Positions 46,985-57,300 of a stretch of 64,000 bases of DNA are shown here, piece after piece (the first letter of the stretch is position 1; each line of letters starts with the position of its first letter). Location of the stretch: the NCBI GenBank assembly GCA_035294085.1, contig DATGLP010000007.1:1-64000 (forward strand), read 5' to 3'. Origin of the DNA: Acidimicrobiales bacterium. GTDB taxonomy: Bacteria > Actinomycetota > Acidimicrobiia > Acidimicrobiales > Bog-793. The notes under the pieces were generated by a model, which did not search any database, was not told where the DNA came from, and worked only from the letters and a program-made list of their open reading frames with translations. A program made the translations under genes and the position numbers.

Positions 46985-49900
46985 GTGAGCGCCCGACTGG
47001 AGGATCTGGTTCCCGGCGCGGTCATCGGAGGGATCCTGCCTGCCCGGGACGTCACCGCCGTGGCGCTGTCCTGGCACGGCTCCTCGGCCGTCACCCTCAC
47101 CTACCGCGACCCCGACGGCCGGGTCGGCGAGCGTCTCCTCTACCGCTCCGACGAGCAGGCCCTCGCTGTCCGTGGCACCGGTTCGCGCTTTCGGTTCGAC
47201 GCGGACGGCGAGCTGTTCACCTTGGTCTCCGAGGCCCGGCGGATCCGCCTGGCCCACCTCTTCGATCCGCTGCTCGCCGTGCACCTCTCCCTCGTCGAGC
47301 CGCTCCCGCACCAGATCCGCGCCGTCTACGGCGAGCTGCTCCCCCGCCAGCCGCTTCGTTTCGTGCTCGCGGATGACCCCGGGGCCGGCAAGACCATCAT
47401 GGCCGGGCTCTACATCAAAGAGCTCCTGCTGCGTTCCGACGTGGCCCGCTGCCTCGTCGTGGCGCCCGGCGGGCTCGTCGCCCAGTGGCAGGACGAGCTG
47501 GCGGAGAAGTTCGGCCTCGACTTCGAGATCCTGACCCGGGACGCGATCGAGGCGAGCCGTACCGGCAACCCGCTCGCCGAGCGCGATCTCGTCATCGCCC
47601 GCCTCGACCACCTGTCGCGCAACGACGACATCCAGGAACGCCTCAAGGCGACCGAGTGGGACCTGGTCGTCGTCGACGAGGCGCACCGCATGTCCGCCCA
47701 CTACGAAGGCGACGACGTGCGCGAGACCCGCCGCTACCGCCTCGGCAAGCTACTCGCTTCCACCACCCGCCACCTGCTGCTGCTCACCGCCACGCCGCAT
47801 GCCGGCAAGGACGAGGACTTCCAGCTGTTCTTGGCCCTCCTGGACGCGGACCGCTTCGAAGGCCGGCGACGCTCGGCATCGGGACAGATCGACGCCACCG
47901 ACCTGATGCGCCGGATGGTCAAGGAGAAGCTCCTTCGCTTCGACGGACGCCCCCTCTTCCCCGAGCGCCGTGCCTACACCGTCCCCTTCGAGCTCTCCGC
48001 GGCCGAGCAGGACCTCTACGAGGCGGTCACCACGTACGTGCGCGAGGAGATGAACCGCGCCGAGCGGCTCGCGTCGGGGCGACGCACCGTCGTCGGCTTC
48101 GCCCTCACCGTCCTCCAACGCCGCCTCGCGTCATCTCCCGAGGCGATCTACCAGTCCCTCGCTCGGCGCCGCAAGCGCCTCGAGGACCACCTGGCCGAGC
48201 TGCGCGCGCGAAGCGCCGGGTTCCTCGAGCCCGGCACCGGTGCCGAGCTCGCGCGTCTCGGACTGGGCGTCGAGGACCTCGACGCCGCCTCGTTCGACGA
48301 CGGCGACCTCGACGCGGCGGAGCTCGAAGAGGCCGAGGAGCGCCTCGTCGATGAAGCGTCAGCTGCCGAGACGGCGGCCGAGCTCGAGGCCGAAATCGCG
48401 ACGCTCGCCCATCTCGAGTCCCTCGCCCGAGGCGTGCTCGCCGCAGGCGATGACCGCAAGTGGACCGAGCTCGCGGGGCTGCTCGCCGAGGGCCAGGAGA
48501 TGTTCAGCGCCTCGGGTGCCCGGCGCAAGCTCCTGATCTTCACCGAGCACCGCGACACCCTCAACTACCTGGTGCGCCGACTCGAAGGCTTCCTCGGCCG
48601 TCCCGAGGCGGTGGCCTCCATCCACGGTGGGATGCGCCGCGAGCAGCGCCGGGCGGCCCAGGAGGCCTTCACCTCCGATCCCGACTGCGTCGTGCTCGTC
48701 GCCACCGACGCAGCAGGCGAAGGCATCAACCTCCAGCGCGCCCATCTCGTCGTCAACTACGACCTCCCCTGGAACCCGAACCGCATCGAGCAGCGCTTCG
48801 GGCGGGTGCATCGCATCGGCCAGGAAGAGGTCTGCCACATGTGGAACCTCGTGGCGGCCGGTACGCGTGAGGGCCAGGTGTACGAGCTGCTGCTCCGCAA
48901 GCTCGACGAGCAGCGCCAGGCGCTCGGTGGCCAGGTCTTCGACGTGCTCGGCCGAGCCATGCCAGGTCGCACCCTCCGAGATCTCTTGATCGAGGCCATC
49001 CGCTACGGGGAGCGGCCCGACGTGCGAGCGCACCTCCAAGAGGTCATTGACGCGCACGTCGGCGAGGGGATCGGCGAGCTGATCGCCGAGGAAGCCCTCG
49101 CCTCCGAGGTGCTCTCCGAAGCCGATCTCACCCGCCTACGACTCCAGATGGAAGAGGCCGCGGCTCGTCGGCTCCAACCGCACTACGTGCACGCCTTCTT
49201 CGAGCGGGCGCTCAGCGCGCTCGGCGGGCGCCTCGTCGAGCGCGAACCGGAGCGCTACGAGGTCACCCACGTCCCCGCCGAGGTGCGCTCGGCGACGGTG
49301 CGTTCGGGCCGGTCGGTGCTGCGACGCTACGAGCGGATCTGTTTCGACAAGGCGCTCATCCACCAGCCTGGCCGTCCCCCTGCCGAGCTCGTGGCGCCCG
49401 GTCACCCCCTCTTGGATGCCGTCGTCGCTCTCACCATCGAACGCCACGGCTCGCTCCTGTCGTCGGGCGCGGTGCTCATCGACGACGCCGACCCGTCCGA
49501 GATCCCCCGGGTGCTCTGCTACCTGGAGCACACGATCACCGACGCACGTCCCGGCCCCGGCGAGGCCGACCACGTCGTGTCCAGGCGCTTCGAGTTCGTG
49601 AGCATCGATCGAGCGGGCACGGGCTCGCCGGGCGGATGGGCGCCGTACCTCGACTACCGTGCCGCCAGCCCCGACGAGCTCGCGATTACCAAGCGCATCC
49701 TCGCGGAGGACTGGCTGTCCGCGCCGGATCTCGAACGACGCGCGCTCGACTACGCCATCGAGCACATCGTCCCGGCACACCTCGCCGAGGTGAGCGCCCG
49801 GGTCGACGAACGCGTCGAGCGGACGATGGCGGCCGTACGGGCCAGGCTCACCCGAGAGATCAACTACTGGGACCAGCGCGCCGCCGTGCTCAAGGAACAG

Positions 49901-50506
49901 GCCGCCCAGGGCCGCCAGCCGAAGATGAACCCCGAGCGCGCCCAAGCCCGCGCGGATGAGCTCGCCGGTCGCCTGGAACGCCGGCTCGCCGAGCTCGAAG
50001 AAGAACGCCGGCTCCAAGCCCTGCCGCCCGTGCTCGTCGGGGCCGCACTCGTCATCCCCGCCGGCCTCCTCGCCGCGCTCGGCGACCCCGGCGCGGCGAG
50101 CACCAGCCATCTCGCACGCGAGACTCGGGCGATCGAGGAGCGGGCGATGCGCGCTGTGCTCGAGGTGGAGGCTCGGCTCGGGCGGCATGCCGAGGCGATG
50201 CCGCACGCCAACCCGGGCTTCGACATCCGCTCCATCGACACCGGCGGCCATCTGCTGCTCATCGAGGTCAAGGGCCGCATCGAAGGCTCCACCACCGTCA
50301 GTGTCACCCGAAACGAGATCCTCACCGGTCTCAACGCCGCTGACCACTACCTCCTGGCGCTCGTCGAGGTCCGCGGCGACGACACCTGCGAGGTCCGCTA
50401 CCTGTACAACCCGTTCGCCGGAAAGTCGCGCCAGCTCCACTTCGCGGAACGCTCCACCACCTTCGACTGGGAGATGCTCTGGGACGTCGCGGAGGCGCCA
50501 CGATGA
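46985..50506 (+). CDS. SNF2-type helicase/ATPase with C-terminal DUF3883-like domain
   Basis: The 1173-residue protein starts with a segment seen in DrmD/BrxH-like helicases (LVPGAVIGGILP, then LLYRSDEQAL). The SNF2 motor follows, with Walker A DDPGAGKTIMAG near 128-138, DEAH near 229-232, LTATPHAGK, and motif VI QRFGRVHRIGQ near 600-610. An acidic insertion lies at about 410-470. The C-terminus (about 1070-1155) has PGFDIRSIDTGG and LLIEVKGR, matching DUF3883, a nuclease-fold-like domain often found in defence helicases. It probably translocates on DNA. GTG start. It opens an operon whose other members are a methylase and an ATPase. Confidence 0.9.
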   Translation: MSARLEDLVPGAVIGGILPARDVTAVALSWHGSSAVTLTYRDPDGRVGERLLYRSDEQALAVRGTGSRFRFDADGELFTLVSEARRIRLAHLFDPLLAVHLSLVEPLPHQIRAVYGELLPRQPLRFVLADDPGAGKTIMAGLYIKELLLRSDVARCLVVAPGGLVAQWQDELAEKFGLDFEILTRDAIEASRTGNPLAERDLVIARLDHLSRNDDIQERLKATEWDLVVVDEAHRMSAHYEGDDVRETRRYRLGKLLASTTRHLLLLTATPHAGKDEDFQLFLALLDADRFEGRRRSASGQIDATDLMRRMVKEKLLRFDGRPLFPERRAYTVPFELSAAEQDLYEAVTTYVREEMNRAERLASGRRTVVGFALTVLQRRLASSPEAIYQSLARRRKRLEDHLAELRARSAGFLEPGTGAELARLGLGVEDLDAASFDDGDLDAAELEEAEERLVDEASAAETAAELEAEIATLAHLESLARGVLAAGDDRKWTELAGLLAEGQEMFSASGARRKLLIFTEHRDTLNYLVRRLEGFLGRPEAVASIHGGMRREQRRAAQEAFTSDPDCVVLVATDAAGEGINLQRAHLVVNYDLPWNPNRIEQRFGRVHRIGQEEVCHMWNLVAAGTREGQVYELLLRKLDEQRQALGGQVFDVLGRAMPGRTLRDLLIEAIRYGERPDVRAHLQEVIDAHVGEGIGELIAEEALASEVLSEADLTRLRLQMEEAAARRLQPHYVHAFFERALSALGGRLVEREPERYEVTHVPAEVRSATVRSGRSVLRRYERICFDKALIHQPGRPPAELVAPGHPLLDAVVALTIERHGSLLSSGAVLIDDADPSEIPRVLCYLEHTITDARPGPGEADHVVSRRFEFVSIDRAGTGSPGGWAPYLDYRAASPDELAITKRILAEDWLSAPDLERRALDYAIEHIVPAHLAEVSARVDERVERTMAAVRARLTREINYWDQRAAVLKEQAAQGRQPKMNPERAQARADELAGRLERRLAELEEERRLQALPPVLVGAALVIPAGLLAALGDPGAASTSHLARETRAIEERAMRAVLEVEARLGRHAEAMPHANPGFDIRSIDTGGHLLLIEVKGRIEGSTTVSVTRNEILTGLNAADHYLLALVEVRGDDTCEVRYLYNPFAGKSRQLHFAERSTTFDWEMLWDVAEAPR

Positions 50507-50525
50507 GGTACCCAAGGAGGCCACG

Positions 50526-50876
50526 GTGATCGCCCAGGCCCAACGGCTGGCGCTCCAACAGTTCATCCGCGCCAAGCAGCTCGAGTGGCGCCAGGTCGGC
50601 TCCACTCGCCGGTGGGACACCGAGTCCCTCGCTAACGAGATCGCCACCGACGCCCGCTCTGCTCAGGTACAGCTGTGCGGCTTTTGGTACGGACCGACGG
50701 CGACCGAGATGCGCGAGATCCTCTCTCCCGTCTTCGCCTACCTCGGCTCTGGACCCGACCTCGCCCTCGTCAGCGCCGCCGTGGCGCTCGCCTGCCACAA
50801 GCGCCGGGTCCCGACCAACCCACTCGTGGCGATCGCCGATGCCATGGCAAGCACCTTGACGAAGGCGCAGAGCTGA
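50526..50876 (+). CDS. Unrecognised 116-residue protein of the defence-like operon
   Basis: GTG at 50526 follows AAGGAGG (50513-50519) with 6-nt spacing, 20 nt after the helicase stop, and its own stop lies 2 nt before the methylase ATG. The sequence is predicted to be helical (QRLALQQFIRAKQLEWRQVG, then a TRRWDTESLANEIATDARSA segment), with a later hydrophobic LALVSAAVALACHKR. I see no catalytic motif. Its fixed place between helicase and methylase suggests a subunit or adaptor of the system. It may be a counterpart of the small BrxA/BrxF-type accessory proteins, but I cannot support that by sequence. Confidence 0.8.
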   Translation: MIAQAQRLALQQFIRAKQLEWRQVGSTRRWDTESLANEIATDARSAQVQLCGFWYGPTATEMREILSPVFAYLGSGPDLALVSAAVALACHKRRVPTNPLVAIADAMASTLTKAQS

Positions 50877-50877
50877 G

Positions 50878-53601
50878 ATGGCGCACGACGACATCCCTCG
50901 CCGCAAGCTCATCGAGGTCGCGCTCCCCCTCGAAGCGATCAACCGCGAGGCTGCACGAGAGAAGTCGATCCGCCACGGGCACCCCTCGACGCTGCATCTG
51001 TGGTGGGCACGCCGACCTCTCGCGGCGTGCCGGGCCGTGCTCTTCGCCCAGCTCGTCGACGACCCCTCTGCGCATCCCGATCGCTTCCCGACCGAGGAAG
51101 CCCAAGACCAGGAACGCCAGCGGCTCTTCCGACTGATCGAACGGCTCGTCCCCTGGGAAGCCACGCAGGACGAGAAGGTCCTCGAGGAGGCCCGCGAGGA
51201 GATCCGACGCTCCTGCGGGGACGATCTCCTTGAGGTCCTCGACCCGTTCTGCGGCGGTGGGTCGATCCCCCTCGAAGCACAACGCCTCGGCCTCGTCGCG
51301 CATGGAAGCGACTTGAACCCGGTCGCCGTGCTCATCACGAAGGCGCTCATCGAGCTGCCTTCCCGCTTCGCCAACCGCCCACCGGTCCACCCCAGGGATG
51401 GGGACGGGCGCCTCGCCGTCCGATCTTGGCTCGGCGCCCAGGGCCTCGCCGAGGACGTCCGCTACTACGGCGCCTGGATGCGCGAGGAAGCGGAGCGGCG
51501 CATCGGCCACCTCTACCCTCTGGCGACCCTCCCCGACGGGCGCAAGGCCACCGTCATCGCCTGGATCTGGGCCCGCACGGTCACCTGCCCCAACCCAGCT
51601 TGTAGAGCCACGATGCCGCTCGTCCGCTCCTTCTGGCTCGGCAAGAAGAAGGGCAAGGAAGCCTGGGTCCAACCGGTGGTCGAGGACGGCGGGGTGCGCT
51701 TTGAGATCGGCCATGGCCGCGCAAGCCCGCCTATCGAACGCACGGTGTCACGGACGGGGGCTACCTGCCTGGTGTGCAACACCCCGGTTCCCCTCGCCTA
51801 CATCCGGACCGAGGGAAAGGCCGGACGAATGGGCGCCCAGCTCATGGCCATCGTGGCCGAAGGGAACCGTGAGCGCCTCTACCTTCCGCCCGACCCCGAG
51901 CACGAGAAAGCCGCCGACGTGCCGCGTCCCGAGGGTGTGCCAGAGACGGAGATTCCATATAACCCGCGGTACCTCACCGCTCCCAACTATGGCATGACCC
52001 ACCATGCTGATCTCTTCACCAACCGGCAGCTCACTGCGCTCGTCACCTTCTCGGATTTGGTCGCCGAAGCGCGGCAGCGCGTGATCGAGGACGGAGGTGC
52101 GCCGGAGTACGCGGATGCGGTCGCAACGTACCTGGCGTTCGTCGTGAGCCGCAGCGTGGACTATTCGTCCATTCTCTGCTCATGGCACTCGCCGGGCGAA
52201 AAAATGAGAAACACGTTCGCCCGCCAAGCACTTCCCATGGTCTGGGACTACGCCGAGGCCAACCTCTTCAGTGACTCGACCGGGAATATCTCCGGCGCAC
52301 TCGAATGGGTGGCGGAGGTGATCGACGGTGTGCCAACGACTGCTCTTGGTTCGGCCGCGCAGTGCGATGCAACTGCTCAGGCATCCATGCCAGTGCAGCG
52401 GCTGGCGATCTCCACCGACCCCCCCTATTACGACAACATCGGGTATGCCGATCTCGCCGACTTCTTCTACGTCTGGCTCCGACGGTCGCTCGCACCGGCG
52501 TATCCTGCCTTCTTTTCCACCGTGCTCACGCCGAAGGCCGCTGAGCTCGTGGCCGATCCGTTCCGAAGTGATGGCGACAAGGACAAGTCCGAACAGCACT
52601 TCGAGACGGGATTCGAGAAGGCGTTCACCAACCTGTGGAACGCGGCTCACCCGGATATCCCATTGACGGTCTTCTATGCGTTTAAACAGTCCGAGCACGA
52701 CGACAGAGGCGTCGCTTCTACCGGTTGGGAGACCATGTTGGCCGGCCTCCTTCGCGCCGGCTTCACCGTTACCGCAACCTGGCCAATGCGGACGGAGCTC
52801 GGCAATCGTATGCGCAACCAGGCGAGCAATGCACTTGCTTCGTCGATCGTCCTAGCCTGCCGTCCGCGAAGTGAGACAGCTGGCATCACGGATCGCAGAG
52901 GCTTCCTCGCCGCGCTCCACGCGGAGCTGCCGAGGGCTCTCCGCGACCTTCAGCAGGGAAATATCGCACCCGTCGACCTCGCCCAGGCGGCGATCGGCCC
53001 AGGGATGGCGGTGTTCTCCCGTTACACCAAGGTGGTCGAGCCCACCGGTGAGCCGATGCCTGTACGGAGTGCGCTCGCGCTCATCAACCAGGTGCTCGAC
53101 GAGGTCCTCGCCGAGCAAGAGGGGGAGTTCGACGCGGATACCCGCTTTGCCATCAAGTGGTTCGAGCAGTACGGCTTCGACGAGGCGGGCTACGACCCGG
53201 CCGAAGGTCTCGCTCGGGCGATGAATGTGTCCGTGAAAGGGTTGGAGGACGCGGGCATCCTCGTCGCCCGAGCCGGCCGGGTACGCCTGCTGCACCGAAG
53301 CGAGCTGGACCCTGACTGGGACCCGGCGACCGACACCCGAATGGCGGTGTGGGAGGTGACCCAGCAGCTCGTGCGAGCGCTCTGGGACGAGGGCAGCGAG
53401 GCGAGGACCGGCGAGCTCGTCCGCCGTCTCGGTGGAGTTGGCGAGGTGGCCCGGGATCTCGCCTACCGCCTCTATTCGATCTGCGAGCGACGCGGCTGGG
53501 CGGACGATGCGCTCGGGTTCAACGCGCTCGTCACTTCGTGGCCGGAGATCGCCCGTCGGGCCGCGTCGGCGACATCGGTCCAGCCGGAGCTTGGCCAATG
53601 A
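50878..53601 (+). CDS. DUF1156 DNA methyltransferase with zinc-ribbon (PglXI-like)
   Basis: The 907-residue protein is a COG1743-type DNA methylase. It begins with the DUF1156 domain: RRKLIEVALPLEAINREAAR, then HPSTLHLWWARRPLAACRAV. The SAM site DPFCGGGSIPLEA lies near 122-134. A zinc ribbon is formed by CPNPAC (about 239-244) and CLVC (about 298-301). The catalytic motif DPPYYDNIGYADLADFFYVW begins near 515. DPPY suggests N6-adenine methylation. The segment around 52000-53000 has lower GC than the rest of the operon. It should mark host DNA or take part in distinguishing self from phage DNA. Confidence 0.93.
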   Translation: MAHDDIPRRKLIEVALPLEAINREAAREKSIRHGHPSTLHLWWARRPLAACRAVLFAQLVDDPSAHPDRFPTEEAQDQERQRLFRLIERLVPWEATQDEKVLEEAREEIRRSCGDDLLEVLDPFCGGGSIPLEAQRLGLVAHGSDLNPVAVLITKALIELPSRFANRPPVHPRDGDGRLAVRSWLGAQGLAEDVRYYGAWMREEAERRIGHLYPLATLPDGRKATVIAWIWARTVTCPNPACRATMPLVRSFWLGKKKGKEAWVQPVVEDGGVRFEIGHGRASPPIERTVSRTGATCLVCNTPVPLAYIRTEGKAGRMGAQLMAIVAEGNRERLYLPPDPEHEKAADVPRPEGVPETEIPYNPRYLTAPNYGMTHHADLFTNRQLTALVTFSDLVAEARQRVIEDGGAPEYADAVATYLAFVVSRSVDYSSILCSWHSPGEKMRNTFARQALPMVWDYAEANLFSDSTGNISGALEWVAEVIDGVPTTALGSAAQCDATAQASMPVQRLAISTDPPYYDNIGYADLADFFYVWLRRSLAPAYPAFFSTVLTPKAAELVADPFRSDGDKDKSEQHFETGFEKAFTNLWNAAHPDIPLTVFYAFKQSEHDDRGVASTGWETMLAGLLRAGFTVTATWPMRTELGNRMRNQASNALASSIVLACRPRSETAGITDRRGFLAALHAELPRALRDLQQGNIAPVDLAQAAIGPGMAVFSRYTKVVEPTGEPMPVRSALALINQVLDEVLAEQEGEFDADTRFAIKWFEQYGFDEAGYDPAEGLARAMNVSVKGLEDAGILVARAGRVRLLHRSELDPDWDPATDTRMAVWEVTQQLVRALWDEGSEARTGELVRRLGGVGEVARDLAYRLYSICERRGWADDALGFNALVTSWPEIARRAASATSVQPELGQ

Positions 53602-53972
53602 GCCCCGTCGCCTACGAGGTGCGAGGCGGCAAGGCCATCTACGACGGCCGGACGCTTGTCGAATGGGTACCCGAGATCGTCGATGCGCTCGTGGCAGCCT
53701 GCGACCCCGAAGAAGTCCTTCTCTTCGGGTCCGTGGCGCGAGGCGACGACGGCCCGGATTCGGACCTCGATCTGATGGTGGTGTGCTCCTCCATCGACTA
53801 CACCAGGCGCCACGCGCTCGAGGCGCAGCTCTATGCCGCGATTGGCGGCCGTGTGCCGGTCCAGCTCTTCGTCACCGACCGCCGTGAGTGCGAACGCCGC
53901 CGCGACGTGGTCGGCTCGATGCACTACTGGCCGCTCCGGGAAGGACGGGTCGTCTATGCCCGAGCTGCCTGA
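53598..53972 (+). CDS. MNT-type nucleotidyltransferase
   Basis: The 124-residue protein has the minimal nucleotidyltransferase motif GSVARGDDGPDSDLDL: Gly44-Ser45, ten residues, then Asp56-x-Asp58 (GSX10DXD). Such proteins are antitoxins of HEPN toxins and work by adding AMP groups to them. The ATG overlaps the methylase stop as ATGA, and its 3' end overlaps the HEPN gene by 17 bp. It therefore forms an MNT-HEPN pair placed inside the defence-like operon. Confidence 0.9.
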   Translation: MSPVAYEVRGGKAIYDGRTLVEWVPEIVDALVAACDPEEVLLFGSVARGDDGPDSDLDLMVVCSSIDYTRRHALEAQLYAAIGGRVPVQLFVTDRRECERRRDVVGSMHYWPLREGRVVYARAA

Positions 53973-54375
53973 CAACAACTACGAGGAGGCCCGCCGCTGG
54001 CTCCAGAACGTGGAGGACGACCTCCACGCCATGCGTGCCGTTGTCCGTGACTCCGCGTCCCCCCGTCGGATGGTGTGTTTCCTCTCCCACCTCGTGGTCG
54101 AAAAGGCCTTGAAGGCCACGCTTATCGATGCCGGCGTCCCGTTCCAGAAGACCCACAACCTGCTCGTCTTGCACGACTCGTGTCTCGAGCGAGAACGCCT
54201 GGTGAACTTGGAGCGCCCGTTGCTCGCACAGTGCAACCCCTGGGCGCTCGACGGGCGCTACGCCGATGACCTCGCCGATGCGGACGCCGAAGTCGCCAGC
54301 CGACTGGCGGGGTTTGCCGAGCAGATGGTGAGCGAGGTTCGCCGAGAGCTGGGAGCAGACCGTGGCAGTCTCTAA
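53956..54375 (+). CDS. HEPN domain protein
   Basis: The 139-residue protein is an all-helical HEPN-fold protein of the PF05168 type: NYEEARRWLQNVEDDLHAMR, then a helix with VVEKALKATLIDAG and KTHNLLVLHD (about 65-74). HEPN proteins are often RNases paired with an MNT antitoxin. The RX4HXY catalytic motif of HepT is not visible here, so it may be inactive, be a different branch, or serve as a partner of the large HEPN-ATPase downstream. It overlaps the DUF499 gene by 14 bp. Confidence 0.85.
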   Translation: MPELPDNNYEEARRWLQNVEDDLHAMRAVVRDSASPRRMVCFLSHLVVEKALKATLIDAGVPFQKTHNLLVLHDSCLERERLVNLERPLLAQCNPWALDGRYADDLADADAEVASRLAGFAEQMVSEVRRELGADRGSL

Positions 54376-57300
54376 CCGCGAGCGCGTCGGCCGGGCCTTC
54401 GAGGCACTCGCCGAGGGCCTCGGCCCCTTCGTCGATCGTCAAATGGCTTCGGTGCACGGAGAGGCCTGGCTGGAGAGCTTCGTCGAATCCGGGCCGCGAA
54501 GCTCAGCTCCCGGTTCGCTTCGAGCCCCGGCCTTCTTGCTGAAGGTGATGGCGGAGGCGTGGGACTCGGCGTTCCGCACCCATCTCACCCGGTCAGACCG
54601 CAACGTGGTCTTCGAGCTTCGCGATGTGCGCAACCGCTGGGCTCACAACGAAGCGTTCAACGCTGACGACACCTACCGGGCCCTCGATTCGATCGAACGG
54701 CTCCTCGTTGCCGTCGACGCGAAGGAGGCGGATGCCGTCGGGCGCGCGAAGACCGAGCTGATGCGGCTTCGCTACGAGGCCGACGTCCGCAAGGCTGCCG
54801 CCCCGGTAGCGACGACGAGCGGCGCGCTGTCTGGGCTTCGCCCGTGGCGGGAGGTGATCGTCCCCCACGACGACGTCGCGCAGGGCCGCTACGGACTCGC
54901 CGAGTTCGCCGCCGACCTCCACCAGGTGGCAACCCGCTCTGGCCGGGCAGAGTACGCCGATCCGGTCGAGTTCTTCCGCCGCACGTACCTGACCGAAGGG
55001 CTTCGGCAACTCCTCTCCGAGGCCGCCAAGCGGCTCGCGGGAATCGGCGGCGTGCCGGTCGTCGATCTGCAGACAACCTTCGGGGGCGGCAAGACCCACA
55101 CCCTGATCGCCCTGTGGCACCTGTGCTCAGGCGTCCCGCTCTCCGAACTCCCCGAGGAGGTCCAGGAGCTGGTCCGCGCGGCCGGGGTCGACACGTTCCC
55201 GAAGGTGCGACGCGCCGCGCTGGTCGGCACCCGGATCGCGCCGGGGCAGGTATCGGTGAAGCCCGACGGCACCGAGGTGGCGACGCTCTGGGGTGAGCTT
55301 GCATGGCAGCTGGCCGGAAAGGACGGCTACGAGCTCGTCGCCGAAGCCGACCGAACGGGCACGAGCCCAGCCGGCGCGCTGGCGGAGCTGTTCGAGGCCG
55401 TTGCGCCATGCCTTGTCCTCGTCGACGAGTGGGTCGCCTACGCCCGCCAGCTCTACGCCACCGACGAGCATCTCGTAGGGGGCAGCTTCGAAGCCCACAT
55501 GAGCTTCGCCCAGGCGCTCACCGAGGCGGCACGCTCGGCCGACCAGGCGCTCCTCGTCGTGAGCCTGCCCGCCTCGGTCTCGAGCGATCCCTCGTCCGCT
55601 GCGCCAGGAAGCGGCGGTTCGAGCGTCGAGCTCGGCGGTCCCGGGGGCGCGGAGGCGCTTCGCCGGCTGCGCAGCGTGATCGGTCGCGTGGAGTCCTCCT
55701 GGCGCCCCGCCTCGGCCGAGGAGGGGTTCGAGATCGTCCGCCGGCGCCTGTTCCGACCCATCGACCCCGCGGCCCTCGTCTACCGGGATGCAACGGCGCG
55801 GGCCTTCGCCGAGTCGTACCGGGCCCAAGCCTCGGAGTTCCCCGCCGAGTGCCGCGAGGCCGCGTACGAGCGGCGGCTTCGCGCCGCGTACCCGATCCAC
55901 CCCGAGCTGTTCGACCGGCTCTACGAGGACTGGTCGACCCTAGAGCGCTTCCAGCGCACCCGGGGCGTGCTCCGGCTCATGGCCCAGGTGGTCGGGGCGC
56001 TGTGGCGCGGCGGGGACCAGTCGCCGCTCATCTTGCCCGGGACGATCCCCCTCGACGATGCCCCGGTCGCCTCCGAGCTCGCACGGAACCTGGAGGACTC
56101 CTGGAAGCCGGTGATGGACGCGGACGTCGACGGCCCGGCGTCGCTCCCGGCCCAGCTCGACGCCACCTACCCGAACCTCGGCCGCTACGGCGCCACGCGC
56201 AAGGTCGCTCGGGCCGTGTTCTTGGGCTCGGCTCCGACGGTGCACTCGCCCCATCGCGGGATCGAGGCCGCGCGGGTCCGGCTCGGCTGCGCGGCACCCG
56301 GTGAGGCGGTCGCCACCTACGCCGACGCGCTCGCCCGCCTGTCGGATCAGGCCACCTACCTCTACGTCGATCGCGACCGCTACTGGTACGGGTTGTCGCC
56401 CTCCGTCGCCCGCATGGCTCGCGACCGGGCCGAGCGGTGGCTTGCCACTGGGATCGCCGAGGTCGACGCGGCGCTCTGCGAGCGGATCCGCCGCCAGCGG
56501 GACCGCGGAGAGCTCGCCGGGGTGCACGTCGCGCCCCAGTCCTCTGCCGACGTCGATGACGACGATCAGGTCCGTCTCATCGTGCTCCCCCCCGAGGCCG
56601 CCCATGTGGCCAAGACCGAGGACTCCCCGGCACTCGGCGCGGCACGGGAGATCCTCGAGCAGCGAGGCAGCGCGCCGCGTCTCTACCGCAACATGGTGGT
56701 GTTCCTCGCCGCGGATCACCGCCGGGTCGATGACCTGCGCCAGGGCATGGCGGAGGCGCTCGCCTGGGGATCGATCGCCGCTGAGTCCGACGAGCTGGGT
56801 CTCGGCGCCCAGCAAGCCGCCCAGGCGGCGACCAAGGCACAGGAGGCCGAGGCCACGGTCGAACGTCGCCTGGCAGAGACCTACACCTGGGCGCTCGTGC
56901 CCACCCAGCCAGAGCCGACTGGGCCGATCGTCTTCGACCCGGTCCGCATCGAAGGCCAAGGCACCCTCGCCGCTCGCACGGCACGTCGCCTCATCGACAA
57001 GGGGCATCTCAACGTCGTCTACGCCCCCTCGCTACTGCGCACCCTCGTGCTCGGCGGCCCCCTCGCCTCCCTTTGGGAGAGCGGGCACGTCTCGGTGGGT
57101 GAGCTCTGGGAGGCGCTCGCCCGCTACCCGTACCTGCCACGCCTCCGGGATCGCCTCGTGCTCGAGCGCTCCGTGCAAGATGGCCCCGCCGGGTTCGCCT
57201 GGACCGAAGAGGGCTTCGCCCTCGCCGAAGGCTACGACACGGTAAGCGGCCGGTACCTCGGGCTCGTCGTCGGGCCTGGAGGTTCGAGCGGCACGTCGCC

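Noticed and set aside
46479-46988. 169-codon plus-strand frame and an opposing 125-codon minus-strand frame before the defence operon
   Set aside because: Neither has a ribosome site, a plausible start, a known motif, or codon use like real genes here. The region is better read as non-coding.
53956-54375. Classical HepT/MntA toxin-antitoxin
   Set aside because: The MNT partner fits, but the HEPN protein lacks the RX4HXY motif and both genes are locked into a larger operon by overlaps, so a free-standing HepT system is not supported.
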